Assembly (NCBI GenBank): GCA_026014585.1
Contig: JAOZIA010000002.1
Span: 293,677-357,676 of the forward strand
Length of the DNA stretch: 64,000 nt
Source: Candidatus Bathyarchaeota archaeon
Lineage (GTDB): Archaea; Thermoproteota; Bathyarchaeia; Bathyarchaeales; Bathycorpusculaceae
Direction of reading: 5' to 3'
Below the pieces are notes generated by a model that did not search any database, was not told where the DNA came from, and was given only the letters and a program-made list of their open reading frames with translations. Position numbers and translations under genes: made by a program. Shown one piece after another: positions 43,954-52,268 of this stretch. How positions within the stretch are numbered: position 1 is the stretch's first letter; every line of letters starts with the position of its first letter.

Positions 43954-44907
43954 TTAAGAGTTTTGGATTACCTGCTCAGAAGAGGTTATGACTTCCTCAA
44001 CAAGTTCTTGAAGTCCCTGCAGAACATTGGCAAGTTTTTGCCCTTTCTCAGTCAACGCATACTCTTTGGGTGTCTTTCTAACAAAAACCAGTTTTTTGCC
44101 CTTAAGGCCACGGAGGTACTTGTAGATTCTACGCATAGACAGTCCTGTTTCTTTGGCAATTTTTCCCGCGGAAATCCCAGTATCAGGGATTGCGTTGTAG
44201 ACTTTTTCTTCTGTTTCAGTTAGGGTTTCTTTGTTTGGGTCACGTTTAGATTTAAAGAAGAACACGTAATCCCGCTCTGTTGGCGTAACGATTAAACCGA
44301 CTTGCTTGAGCCGCTTTAAGGTGCGGGATGCTATTTTGGAAGAAAGTAAAGCTTCAATGGCTTCGAAAGTTTTTGGACCAGCAAGTAAAGCGTAAAGAAT
44401 TGTTTCTTCGTTGCATTCTGAGTGGGCAGGCAGAACCTCTGCGAATTCTGGAAAATCCTCGATAACCTGTGTTAGGTGACCACCAAACGTTGTTGCATAG
44501 TATTGGTCACGTGCTTCAGTTGCTAAACCAACCGCCAATAAAGGATTCAGGTATTCCACGTTTATAGTATCTTGGCTGTGGATGTGCCCAGTTTTTTTAA
44601 GTTCCTGCTGTAGCTGGCTTACGGAATATCTGCCGTTAACGAGTGCTTTTAGAATGTGGAGGCGGGTTTCGTTTTTTAATACATTAAAGAGGTCTTTTAT
44701 GTAGGTTGGGTTATTGATTGCAGAGCGCAGTTTCCTTAACTCATTTTTTAGTTTCCAAGTTTGACATCGGGTTATGCATTCAAGAGGCGAGGATGGTGAA
44801 CAATTTTTGCATTCATCATTGAGGCTCTTGAGCATTGCCGACAGGTCATGATTTTTATCGCTCTTTTTTTGAGGCGATAAGACGTTCCCTATTTTGCGTC
44901 CCCCCAT
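43954..44907 (-). CDS. Multi-domain winged-helix regulator
   Basis: 317 residues from ATG 44907; a GTG at 44967 would lie upstream of the predicted transcript start. Several winged-helix-like parts: about 75-125 (LFNVLKNETRLHILKALVNG, a HTH of ArsR shape), about 205-235 and about 255-310 (DTGISAGKIAKETGLSMRRI). A Cys cluster (ECKNCSPSSPLECITRCQ) near the N-terminus may bind metal. It is divergent from the COG2522-like gene, with a palindromic operator between, suggesting autoregulation. Ligand not known. Confidence 0.7.
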   Translation of the reverse strand: MGGRKIGNVLSPQKKSDKNHDLSAMLKSLNDECKNCSPSSPLECITRCQTWKLKNELRKLRSAINNPTYIKDLFNVLKNETRLHILKALVNGRYSVSQLQQELKKTGHIHSQDTINVEYLNPLLAVGLATEARDQYYATTFGGHLTQVIEDFPEFAEVLPAHSECNEETILYALLAGPKTFEAIEALLSSKIASRTLKRLKQVGLIVTPTERDYVFFFKSKRDPNKETLTETEEKVYNAIPDTGISAGKIAKETGLSMRRIYKYLRGLKGKKLVFVRKTPKEYALTEKGQKLANVLQGLQELVEEVITSSEQVIQNS

Positions 44908-44970
44908 ATCATGTGCCAAGGTGGGAAAGAGTGGAAGGCTGAATAGTGCCAGATTGTTGGTAACCACACC

Positions 44971-45002
44971 ATGACACGTGTCATAAATATGTCATGCGTC
45001 AT
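44971..45002. promoter_or_regulatory. Palindromic operator between divergent regulators
   Basis: ATGACACGTGTCAT (44971-44984) is a perfect 14 bp palindrome. GTCAT recurs at 44991 and 44998. The block lies over the promoter of the minus-strand regulator (TATA-like ATATTTATG at about 44982-44990) and just before the TATA box of the plus-strand gene. Confidence 0.7.
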
Positions 45003-45003
45003 C

Positions 45004-45012
45004 TTTAAATAA
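45004..45012 (+). promoter_or_regulatory. TATA box of the COG2522-like gene
   Basis: TTTAAATAA directly after the last GTCAT of the operator. Transcription would start near 45035, with GGATTGAGG just before the TTG start at 45048. Confidence 0.5.
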
Positions 45013-45047
45013 TTTTTCCCGCAAAATAGCAGGATTGAGGCTAAAAC

Positions 45048-45422
45048 TTGCTACTACCCTGTGAAGTCGGAGTCAAAACGATTTTACCCGCCGTAAAGGC
45101 AATAATGGCACGGGTTATCGTTGAAAAGCATGGAATAAACGAGAACCAAACCGCTAAAATTTTGGGTCTATCACAATCAGCAGTCAGCAGATACATCACC
45201 CGAGACAGAGGCAACCTTATCGAGATAGAAAACGCAGCTGAAATCCAGCCTATCATCAACCAAATGGTCACCTACCTAATAAAAGAACCAGAAAAGAAAA
45301 AGGAAGTTATGAAACTCTTCTGTCAAGCCTGTCAAAAAATCCGACAAAAAGGGTTACTTTGCGAGTTATGCCAAAAAGAAATGCCTCAAGAATGGGCACA
45401 GTCCTGCAGTTTCTGTCAATAA
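45048..45422 (+). CDS. HTH regulator with C-terminal Cys pairs (COG2522-like)
   Basis: 124 residues. LLPCEVGVKTILPAVKAIMA and the HTH NENQTAKILGLSQSAVSRYI match small archaeal HTH proteins, also found as the N-terminus of ThiN-type regulators. A C-terminal zinc-ribbon-like part holds CQACQKI, CELCQKEM and CSFCQ. TTG start. The palindromic operator upstream probably controls it. Confidence 0.7.
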   Translation: MLLPCEVGVKTILPAVKAIMARVIVEKHGINENQTAKILGLSQSAVSRYITRDRGNLIEIENAAEIQPIINQMVTYLIKEPEKKKEVMKLFCQACQKIRQKGLLCELCQKEMPQEWAQSCSFCQ

Positions 45423-45476
45423 ATTTGGCTGTTAAGCTTTATTAAATCCAAAGCTCAGCAGTTTTTTGAGACAGCT

Positions 45477-46409
45477 ATGTCACCTAAAGACGAGAACGCG
45501 GTACTTGACGTTATAGAAAAAGTCAGCAGAAGCGTAGTAAACATCAGCGCGGTAAAACTAGTCAACAACTTCTACCAAGCTGTTCCCGTCGGCGGAATGG
45601 GTTCAGGCACCATCATTGACTCCAAAGGATTAATCTTAACCAACAACCACGTGGTCGGCGGAGCAGAAAAAATCACAGTTACCCTCTGGAATAACAAGGT
45701 TTTAGAAGGCACAATCGCAGGTTCCTGTTCAGTGCATGACTTGGCAGTTATAAAAGTAAAATCCAAAGACCTGCCCGCAGCTACGCTTGGCAATTCAGAC
45801 AAGCTACGGATGGGACAACGAGTTTACGCCATTGGCAATCCCTTTGGATTAACAGGTGGACCAAGTGTTACTTCAGGTGTGATAAGCGCAATTAACCGCA
45901 CCATCGAATCCGACCGAGGACTCATAGAAAACCTTGTCCAAACTGATGCCTCAATTAACCCCGGCAACAGCGGCGGTCCTTTAGTGGATATTGAGGGAAA
46001 CGTGATAGCCATAAACACTGCCATCATTCCCTTCGCTCAGGGCATCGGATTTGCCATCCCCATCAATTCAGCTAAAACCTGCACAAACGGCATAATCAAC
46101 GAAGGCATAGCAAAACGACCCTGGATAGGCATTGTAGGGTTAAGTTTAACCCCTGAAATAGCACGCTACTACGACTTGCCAGTTAAGTATGGAGTTTTAG
46201 TTACTAAAATTGCTGAGGGAAGCCCAGCGGAAGCTGCCCAAATGCAGGCAGGTGACATAATTTTAGAGGTAGATAACCGAGAAATCACTCGCATAGATGA
46301 TTTGGTTGCTGAAATTCATAAAAGAAAAATCGGCGATGACATAAACATTTTCGCGTTGCGAGATAGCAGGGAGCACTTTTTTGAATTAAACTTAAGCCAA
46401 GCACCATAA
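45477..46409 (+). CDS. HtrA/DegP-like serine protease with PDZ domain
   Basis: 310 residues. The trypsin fold has all three catalytic residues: LTNNHVVGGAE (His), SVHDLAVIKV (Asp), NPGNSGGPLVD (Ser). The PDZ domain covers about 215-305 (GVLVTKIAEGSPAEAAQMQA). No signal peptide or membrane helix is present, so it should be cytosolic, unlike bacterial DegP. It probably serves protein quality control. Ten bases before the next gene; likely co-transcribed. Confidence 0.9.
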   Translation: MSPKDENAVLDVIEKVSRSVVNISAVKLVNNFYQAVPVGGMGSGTIIDSKGLILTNNHVVGGAEKITVTLWNNKVLEGTIAGSCSVHDLAVIKVKSKDLPAATLGNSDKLRMGQRVYAIGNPFGLTGGPSVTSGVISAINRTIESDRGLIENLVQTDASINPGNSGGPLVDIEGNVIAINTAIIPFAQGIGFAIPINSAKTCTNGIINEGIAKRPWIGIVGLSLTPEIARYYDLPVKYGVLVTKIAEGSPAEAAQMQAGDIILEVDNREITRIDDLVAEIHKRKIGDDINIFALRDSREHFFELNLSQAP

Positions 46410-46419
46410 GGGGATAGTC

Positions 46420-46884
46420 ATGAGCCAAAACCAGATAAAAGAAAGTCTAACCAAATACCAAACCATAGCCGTAGTCGGATTATCAGATAACCCAGCAAGA
46501 GACAGCTACAGAGTCAGCGGGTACATGCAAAACTGCGGTTACAAAATAATTCCCATTAACCCCTTTGTTGTGGAGGTTTTAGGAGAAAAAAGCTACAGAA
46601 GCCTCCTTGAAGTCCCAGCGGAAATCCAAAAAACCATCCAAATCGTGGACATTTTCAGAAAAGCCCAAGATGTACTGCCGATTGTAGAGCAAGTCGCCTT
46701 GCTAAAGGAGCGGTTGGGTGTTCCGTTTGTGGTTTGGATGCAAATGGGAATTGTTAACGAGCAGGCTGCGGAAGTTGCGGAAAAGTCTGGGTTGGTTGTT
46801 GTTATGGATAGGTGCTTGATGGTTGAGCACAGAAAAATGGTTAAACTCCGCCGAGCAGTAGCGAAGCAACCGTTGCGATTATAA
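46420..46884 (+). CDS. CoA-binding domain protein (YccU-like)
   Basis: 154 residues, a single Rossmann fold: YQTIAVVGLSDNPARDSYRV, then KIIPINPFVVEVLGEKSYRS and VWMQMGIVNEQAAEVAEKSG. The last part carries the conserved DRCLMVEHRK. These proteins bind CoA in vitro, but their cellular role is unclear. Follows the protease by ten bases; overlaps the next gene, convergent, by 44 bases. Confidence 0.85.
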   Translation: MSQNQIKESLTKYQTIAVVGLSDNPARDSYRVSGYMQNCGYKIIPINPFVVEVLGEKSYRSLLEVPAEIQKTIQIVDIFRKAQDVLPIVEQVALLKERLGVPFVVWMQMGIVNEQAAEVAEKSGLVVVMDRCLMVEHRKMVKLRRAVAKQPLRL

Positions 46885-47707
46885 CGATTGTTAATGTTTC
46901 GTAGAGGGTTACTTTCCAGTTTATGCGAGTTTTCTTTGAGCGATACCGTGCAAGAAAGACTCCGACGATGACTGCAACCATTGACAGCGACAGGATTAGG
47001 TTAAAGGGTGCTATCTCTTCCAAAAACAGGTATGTTGAGATCGGGATTATTCCTGCCACAAACGTTGTCACACCACAAATGATTGCGGCGTAAATGTTTG
47101 AGCGTTGAATCTGTTTACCCAGTAGCGTGAAGAGTTTTTGAACCATTATCAGTGATTTATCGCGTTCTTTTTTGTCTGGTATGTCGCTTAAGCTGTAGTT
47201 CATCAAGTTCTGCAAAGTTAAAATGTCAGCAAAATCTTCGGTGATGCCGCCAAGTAGGAAACTGGAAAAGTTTGTTATGGCAACCGCGCTAAGAGTTAAG
47301 AAAGCAGCGAAAACCACTGTTTTAGGGTCACCTAAAAGAGCCGCACTACCCGTTAATGTCGCTATAAACGCTGAAAGAATCACAACCAAACTGGTTATGG
47401 AACCATCCACTAATCCAGCCACTACTTCCATAATTGGCTCTTTTTTCAGAAGCAAGCTTTCCCATTCCTTGCCTAGTTTTTGTCCTTGCGGGGTTAGCTG
47501 GATGTATCTGCCTTGATGCTGAAGTAGCCCTTCACCATCCATCTCGGCTAGTGCCTTGTCTAGCTCAGTCATTTCTATGCAGGAGCTGGCGCAGACTTTA
47601 TCGAGTCTTTTTTTAAGAAGAGGTTTTGTAATTTTAGCTTTGTTGCTCAGATTTAATAAGACAACTATTCTAATAACATCGGGTAATTCTTGGACTTCAA
47701 ACGACAC
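46841..47707 (-). CDS. Winged-helix domain fused to VIT1/CCC1-like membrane protein
   Basis: 288 residues. The N-terminal part (about 8-85: DVIRIVVLLNLSNKAKITKP, LDKALAEMDGEGLLQHQGRY) is a winged-helix fold. Residues 95-288 form about five membrane helices with VVAGLVDGSITSLVVILSAF as in VIT1/CCC1 iron-manganese transporters, ending in TIVIIATVASLLLGGV. It might sense and move metal ions. Transporter activity is not shown because key metal-binding Glu/Met sites are not obvious. Confidence 0.7.
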   Translation of the reverse strand: MSFEVQELPDVIRIVVLLNLSNKAKITKPLLKKRLDKVCASSCIEMTELDKALAEMDGEGLLQHQGRYIQLTPQGQKLGKEWESLLLKKEPIMEVVAGLVDGSITSLVVILSAFIATLTGSAALLGDPKTVVFAAFLTLSAVAITNFSSFLLGGITEDFADILTLQNLMNYSLSDIPDKKERDKSLIMVQKLFTLLGKQIQRSNIYAAIICGVTTFVAGIIPISTYLFLEEIAPFNLILSLSMVAVIVGVFLARYRSKKTRINWKVTLYETLTIVIIATVASLLLGGV

Positions 47708-47789
47708 TTAACAAGCACCGTTAACTTCAACAAAAAAGTCTATTGCAAGACTAATAACTTTTGTGTACGCAACAAGACAAATTATCATG

Positions 47790-48530
47790 TCAAATTGATT
47801 CTACAACTCTGGAGAAATTGTGGCAGAAAACATTCAAATCCTCAAAGAAAAAGTCAGGCTTTTGGTTGCTTGCATCAAGGTCAGCTTTAGTGCTGAAAGG
47901 AGAAGAGACAAAAACCGTTTTAAAACCCATCTCCAAAGCACCTTTAATGTCCTCCATGGGGCTGTCACCGATAAAAACTGCTTCCTGCGGAGTCACCCCA
48001 AGCTTGCTGAGAGCCATATTGAAAATGTTTGGACTAGGTTTTCTCCAGCCACAATCATGAGAAACCACAACTAAACTGAAAAAGCGGTGTATGCCAAACT
48101 TTCGAAGGCTCCAATGAATCACTGGGGCGTAAGTGAAGTTTGAGATTAACGCAACCTTGCAGTGCGCTGATGCCAGTTTAAGCAGTTCTTTTGCACCTTC
48201 TCGCAGTTCAAGAGAGTCAATGAAATCTTTGAAAAAAATGTTTAGCGCTACTTTTATTTTGGCATCGTCCACGCTGGTGTGGTAGCCTAAACTATTGAGG
48301 GTTTCTGAAACCCAAACCGCGTTAGTGACTTCACGGAACTGCCCATAACGCACCAGCCGAAACTTTTCGTGTGATGCCTTGTAGGCTTTCAAAAATTTTT
48401 CTTGCTCAACATCAAAGCCCTCAGCAACCAGTGCCTTGTGCAGGGTTAACATTGAATGGTTCATGGAGTAATTTTTGGGGTACACCAGTGTGCCGATGTA
48501 ATCGAAAATTATGGCTTTACAAACCATCAT
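47790..48530 (-). CDS. HAD-superfamily hydrolase
   Basis: 246 residues. Core residues: IIFDYIGTLVYPKN (motif I, with Tyr in place of the usual second Asp region), VALISNFTYA (motif II), GWRKPSPNIFNMAL (motif III Lys) and AVFIGDSPMEDIKGALE (motif IV). A helical cap lies between. The missing second Asp in motif I (DYIGT rather than DxDGT) is seen in phosphatase relatives too. Overlaps the upstream HypB-like gene by 14 bases; substrate unknown. Confidence 0.85.
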   Translation of the reverse strand: MMVCKAIIFDYIGTLVYPKNYSMNHSMLTLHKALVAEGFDVEQEKFLKAYKASHEKFRLVRYGQFREVTNAVWVSETLNSLGYHTSVDDAKIKVALNIFFKDFIDSLELREGAKELLKLASAHCKVALISNFTYAPVIHWSLRKFGIHRFFSLVVVSHDCGWRKPSPNIFNMALSKLGVTPQEAVFIGDSPMEDIKGALEMGFKTVFVSSPFSTKADLDASNQKPDFFFEDLNVFCHNFSRVVESI

Positions 48531-49269
48531 GTTTCCCTTGTTTGAGAATTACTGTGCGGGTTATCTGCATAACTTTTTTGCCCACCGCGGTCTCTAAAAG
48601 CTGGGAAGGCTTACCGATAGTATCTTCAACTGCTGAGTCAAAACCGACTTCCCCAAGAAAACGCAGGTTCAACTGAGCAGTTTCCTGCTGGATGCTCGGT
48701 GAAGTGCCTTGTTTCATATTTTCGATTACACCTATAAACTGGGCTTTTTGTTCGCAAAGCAGGCTTACCTGTTTTTTGACGGTTTCAAAGGCAAGCAGGG
48801 ATTGAGTGGTTATTATTAGGAATTCGATGCGTTTAATGAATCTGATGAGGTCAAGAAGGATATCGCCGATGCCAGGGGGGGTGTCGATGATGAGAAAATC
48901 TAGTTTTCCCCATTGTGTGACAGCTAAAAGCTCAATTAGAGCGTTGGAAACGTCTGTACCTCTTAGTGGGGCAGGGTTGTCGCCTGAAAAATAGATAAGT
49001 GACATGAACTTGATTCCGCTTGTTGTTGGCGGAATTAGACCTTTTTCTTCTATGGGTTGAAGATTTTTGGCACCCAATATTACATGAGTTGAGGGGCTGG
49101 TGAAGTCTAAATCAAACAATCCAACAGTGCAACCCTGCTTAACCAAAGATAATGCAAGGGTTGTTGCTATCATGCTTTTCCCGACGCCGCCTTTACCGCT
49201 TGAAACCGCAATAATTCTGCTTATCCCCGATAAACGTTGGCTAATCACGCTTGTTCGTGGGTCAAGCAT
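48517..49269 (-). CDS. hypB: MinD/Mrp-type ATPase next to hypA (HypB-AT-like)
   Basis: 250 residues. Deviant Walker A VSSGKGGVGKSMIATTLALS, FDLDFTSPSTHVILG, and FLIIDTPPGIGDILL. By family it could be a Mrp Fe-S carrier. Its start overlaps the stop of hypA (TAATG), and in Thermococcus an atypical MinD-type HypB binds HypA for nickel insertion, so that role is favoured here. No CxxC Fe-S motif of Mrp is present. Overlaps the HAD gene. Confidence 0.75.
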   Translation of the reverse strand: MLDPRTSVISQRLSGISRIIAVSSGKGGVGKSMIATTLALSLVKQGCTVGLFDLDFTSPSTHVILGAKNLQPIEEKGLIPPTTSGIKFMSLIYFSGDNPAPLRGTDVSNALIELLAVTQWGKLDFLIIDTPPGIGDILLDLIRFIKRIEFLIITTQSLLAFETVKKQVSLLCEQKAQFIGVIENMKQGTSPSIQQETAQLNLRFLGEVGFDSAVEDTIGKPSQLLETAVGKKVMQITRTVILKQGKHDGL

Positions 49270-49670
49270 TATTGTTTAACCCCTTTCACACTTTCAAGCC
49301 AAACCCCGCGCCCTTTCACGATTTCAAAATCAGGGCTACCGCATTTTGGACATTTTATGAAGGTGTGTGCGACTTCGGGAACAAAATGTATTGCTTCGGC
49401 AGTATTTTTATCAAGCTTAGCTTGGCTAAACTGCCACGTGTTACCACAAACTTGGCATTTGAGGGCTGTTTTAGCCTTTAAAATGTGAAAATGTGCTGAT
49501 TTTAGGCTTTCAGGTTTAAGATGTGAAAAAGCAAACCGTAGAATTCCCGCTTCAACCTGCTGCATCTCGCCAATCCGCACAGTCACATCCGTGACTTCTG
49601 CAAGATTTTCGTCTCTTGCAACCTTGACGGCGGTGGCGATTATCGATTCAGCTAAAGCCCATTCATGCAT
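49269..49670 (-). CDS. hypA: Hydrogenase/CODH nickel metallochaperone HypA
   Basis: 133 residues from ATG 49670; the longer upstream frame would bury the essential Met-His-Glu. The N-terminus MHEWALAES holds the Ni site (His2, Glu3). Zinc ribbon: CQVCGNTW and CPKCGSPDF. RIGEMQQVEAGILRFAFSHL is typical. It supplies Ni to NiFe hydrogenases or perhaps to the Cdh/CODH complex whose genes are in the same window. TAATG overlap with the ATPase gene. Confidence 0.93.
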   Translation of the reverse strand: MHEWALAESIIATAVKVARDENLAEVTDVTVRIGEMQQVEAGILRFAFSHLKPESLKSAHFHILKAKTALKCQVCGNTWQFSQAKLDKNTAEAIHFVPEVAHTFIKCPKCGSPDFEIVKGRGVWLESVKGVKQ

Positions 49671-49745
49671 AAAAAGCCTATCACTCGCGAATAATTTAAA
49701 AATTTGCATCTCGCAAGTCAAAACTGTTGCTCTATTAGGTACAGG

Positions 49746-49852
49746 TCAATTTTTGGCTTGAAAAGTCGCCATTAAGAGCTTCCCCTCTTAGGTTTTCTGT
49801 AGACCCCTCTATGGTTTCTGCATTGAATTTCTATTTGGAGCCTAATAGAAAT
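49746..49852 (-). repeat. Dispersed intergenic element, copy 4
   Basis: Between hypA and the M42 peptidase, reverse orientation. Read on the minus strand: CTATTAGGCTCCAAATAG (near palindrome), CAATGCAGAAACCATAGAGG, AAGAGGGG, ATG at 49772 and an eight-residue ORF (MATFQAKN, stop TGA at 49746). The flanking sequence CAAGCCAAAAATTG matches the ends of copies 2 and 3. Confidence 0.8.
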
Positions 49853-49933
49853 GCTGATTAACAACCGCTGTGACCGCAACAATTTAATAATTAAGCCTTC
49901 AACCTTCTAAACAGTAACAGAAGGGCGCACTTA

Positions 49934-50977
49934 TTGTCGATAAACGAGAATTTAGAGAAACTTTCCAACGCCTGCGGAATAACAGGCAGAGAAAACCAAG
50001 TCAAAGACCTAATGGTTCAACTTTTAAAACCTTACGTTGACGAGGTTAAAGTTGACAGAATGGAAAACGTGATTGCCATAAAACAAGGCAACCAGAAATC
50101 ACCCAAAATCATGATAGCAGCCCACATGGACGAAGTGGGGTTAATGGTAAAAAACATCACCAAAGACGGCTTCATCCAATTCGCAAAAATGGGCGGAATA
50201 GACGACCGCATCCTACCAGCCCAAAAAGTTGTCATACACACAAAAAAAGGTCCACTTCAAGGCATCATCGGCTCCAAGCCACCCCACATCCAAAAAGAAG
50301 AGGAACGCAAAAAAATCATCACCTACGATGACCTCTTCATTGACGCAGGCGCCGAAAACAAAGAGGACGCGGGCAAAATGGGAATCACTATTGGAGACCC
50401 AATTGCCTTTGACATAAAATATGCCCAAATAAACAAAGACGCCGTTACAGGAAAAGCCTTTGACAACCGTGCAGGATGCGCAGCCATGATTGAAACCATG
50501 AAACTACTGCAAAAAACAGATTGCACAGTTTGCGCAGTTGGCACAGTTCAAGAAGAAGTTGGCTTACGAGGAGCAGCAGGAGCAACTTTCGGCGTTGACC
50601 CAGACATCGCACTGGCGCTAGATGTTACTGTTGCAGGGGATGTTCCGGGCGTACGCGAGTTTGATACACCCATAAAAATCGGTAAAGGTCCTGCGGTTAC
50701 GATTTCTGATTCGGGTTTGATTGCGAATCCTAAAATTTTGCGTTGGCTAATTGACACAGCACAGGAAGAAAAAATACCCTTCCAGCTTGAAGCAGGATTA
50801 CCAGGCAGCACTGACGCGGCAAGAATCACCATAACCCGTCAAGGAATCCCCTGCGGAAGCATCGCAATTCCCGCACGTTACATTCACAGCCCAGTAGGAA
50901 TGGTTAGCCTCAAAGATGTAGAATCTGCGGCTAAACTCACAGCGGCATCAATCAAAAACACAACCCAATACTTCTAA
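49934..50977 (+). CDS. M42-family aminopeptidase (TET-like)
   Basis: 347 residues. Metal ligands: IAAHMDEVGLMVKNI (His, Asp), GKAFDNRAGCAAMIETM (Asp), TVQEEVGLRGAAGATF (Glu pair), ALDVTVAGDVPG (Asp) and ARYIHSPVG (His). It trims peptides after the proteasome; related enzymes form 12-subunit tetrahedral shells. Start is TTG 49934 after an AAGGGC run. A T-rich stretch (CTTCCTTTTTT) follows the stop. Confidence 0.9.
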   Translation: MSINENLEKLSNACGITGRENQVKDLMVQLLKPYVDEVKVDRMENVIAIKQGNQKSPKIMIAAHMDEVGLMVKNITKDGFIQFAKMGGIDDRILPAQKVVIHTKKGPLQGIIGSKPPHIQKEEERKKIITYDDLFIDAGAENKEDAGKMGITIGDPIAFDIKYAQINKDAVTGKAFDNRAGCAAMIETMKLLQKTDCTVCAVGTVQEEVGLRGAAGATFGVDPDIALALDVTVAGDVPGVREFDTPIKIGKGPAVTISDSGLIANPKILRWLIDTAQEEKIPFQLEAGLPGSTDAARITITRQGIPCGSIAIPARYIHSPVGMVSLKDVESAAKLTAASIKNTTQYF

Positions 50978-51047
50978 ACAAGCTCTCCTTCCTTTTTTAG
51001 GCAAAAAGCATTTTAAAACAAAGCAATCCCCTATACAGTGGTAAGTT

Positions 51048-51497
51048 ATGTCTAAACCTGATAAATTCGCTGGCAAATTCGAGTTTCTTGAACACACTGC
51101 AGATGCTTACATTAGAGCATTTGGAAAAAACATGTCCCAAGCCTACGAGAACGCGGCGTTGGCTATGTTTGAAACCATGACGGATACAGATAAAATTGTG
51201 CAGACTGTGCAGGAGACTTTGGAGGTTGAAGCTGAAGACCAGTATGCATTGCTGTATAATTGGCTGGAGGCTTTGCTGGTGAAGTTTGAAACCGAAGACA
51301 TGCTTTTTTCAAAGTTCAAAATCAGCAAATGGAACGAGACTGCGGAAGGTTTCTCGTTTAAAGCGACGGTGTGGGGTGAAAAGTTTGATGAGAAAAAGCA
51401 CCCGCAGAAAGTAGCCATTAAGGCTCCGACGTATCATCGAATGGTTGTAATAAGAGAAAAAGAAAATGTATTATTGGAGTTTATTTTGGATATTTAA
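51048..51497 (+). CDS. Archease
   Basis: 149 residues. FEFLEHTADAYIRAFGKNMS at the N-terminus and KAPTYHRMVV near the end hold conserved metal-site residues (Asp, His). Archease promotes guanylylation and turnover of RtcB, whose gene is 1.7 kb downstream on the same strand. Converges with adk, overlapping by four bases. Confidence 0.92.
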   Translation: MSKPDKFAGKFEFLEHTADAYIRAFGKNMSQAYENAALAMFETMTDTDKIVQTVQETLEVEAEDQYALLYNWLEALLVKFETEDMLFSKFKISKWNETAEGFSFKATVWGEKFDEKKHPQKVAIKAPTYHRMVVIREKENVLLEFILDI

Positions 51498-52147
51498 GAA
51501 ATGTTCAACTGCTTGAGTTGAACAACTAAGTCTTCAACGATTGGTTCTGGCGGCTGATCCAACGATTTAGTGACTGCAATGACGAAGGGGATTTTTTGTT
51601 CTTTAAAGTACTCAACCAACGGTTTTGTCTGATTTGCATAAACCTGCAGTCGGTTTTTGATGACTTCTTCAGTATCATCTGCGCGTTGATAAAGTGGTCC
51701 ACCACATTTGTCACATACACCTTCAACTTTGGGCTTTAGAAATTTGACGTTGTAGACTGCACCACAGTTCTTACATTGCCTACGGGAGGTTAATCTTTCA
51801 ATGATTATCCAGTCGGGCACGTCAAGCTGAATTACCACATCTAATTTTGTGATTTGTGCAAGACTTTTTGTTTGTTCAATCGTGCGTGGGTAACCGTCCA
51901 GCATGAAGCCTTTGCCTTCGGGAATCTTACTTAGGCGGTCCTTTAAAACTTCAGTAACGACACTGTCAGGAACTAAAGCGCCTTTCTCAACAAAACTCCT
52001 TACTTTCATGCCAAGTTCGGAGTCACCTTTAATTAATTCACGGAAAATATCGCCTGTAGAAATAACGTCCAGGTTAAATTTTGTTTGAAGTCTTGAGGAG
52101 TATGTGCCTTTTCCAGCGCCTGGAGCTCCAAAGATAATTGCTTTCAA
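51494..52147 (-). CDS. adk: Adenylate kinase, zinc-lid type
   Basis: 217 residues. P-loop GAPGAGKGTYSSRLQ, core FMLDGYPRTIEQTKSLAQI, and a zinc lid with four Cys (CKNCGAVYN, CDKCGGPLYQRADD). It is the bacterial-like long form rather than the trimeric archaeal AdkA. Converts ATP + AMP to ADP. Ends in TAA. Confidence 0.95.
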   Translation of the reverse strand: MKAIIFGAPGAGKGTYSSRLQTKFNLDVISTGDIFRELIKGDSELGMKVRSFVEKGALVPDSVVTEVLKDRLSKIPEGKGFMLDGYPRTIEQTKSLAQITKLDVVIQLDVPDWIIIERLTSRRQCKNCGAVYNVKFLKPKVEGVCDKCGGPLYQRADDTEEVIKNRLQVYANQTKPLVEYFKEQKIPFVIAVTKSLDQPPEPIVEDLVVQLKQLNIS

Positions 52148-52268
52148 ACTCTGTTACTCTCCTGTTTAGACTTCATTTCAGCAGTGCAGCATATTAAAGT
52201 TTTATGTGTATCAGCCTTTGGGAAATGTTTATGACATAAAAGTCTCAATTGTTTGGAGGCGAAACTAT

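Noticed and set aside
49671-49721. Longer N-terminus of HypA
   Set aside because: HypA needs Met1-His2-Glu3 for nickel; this is only met by ATG 49670.
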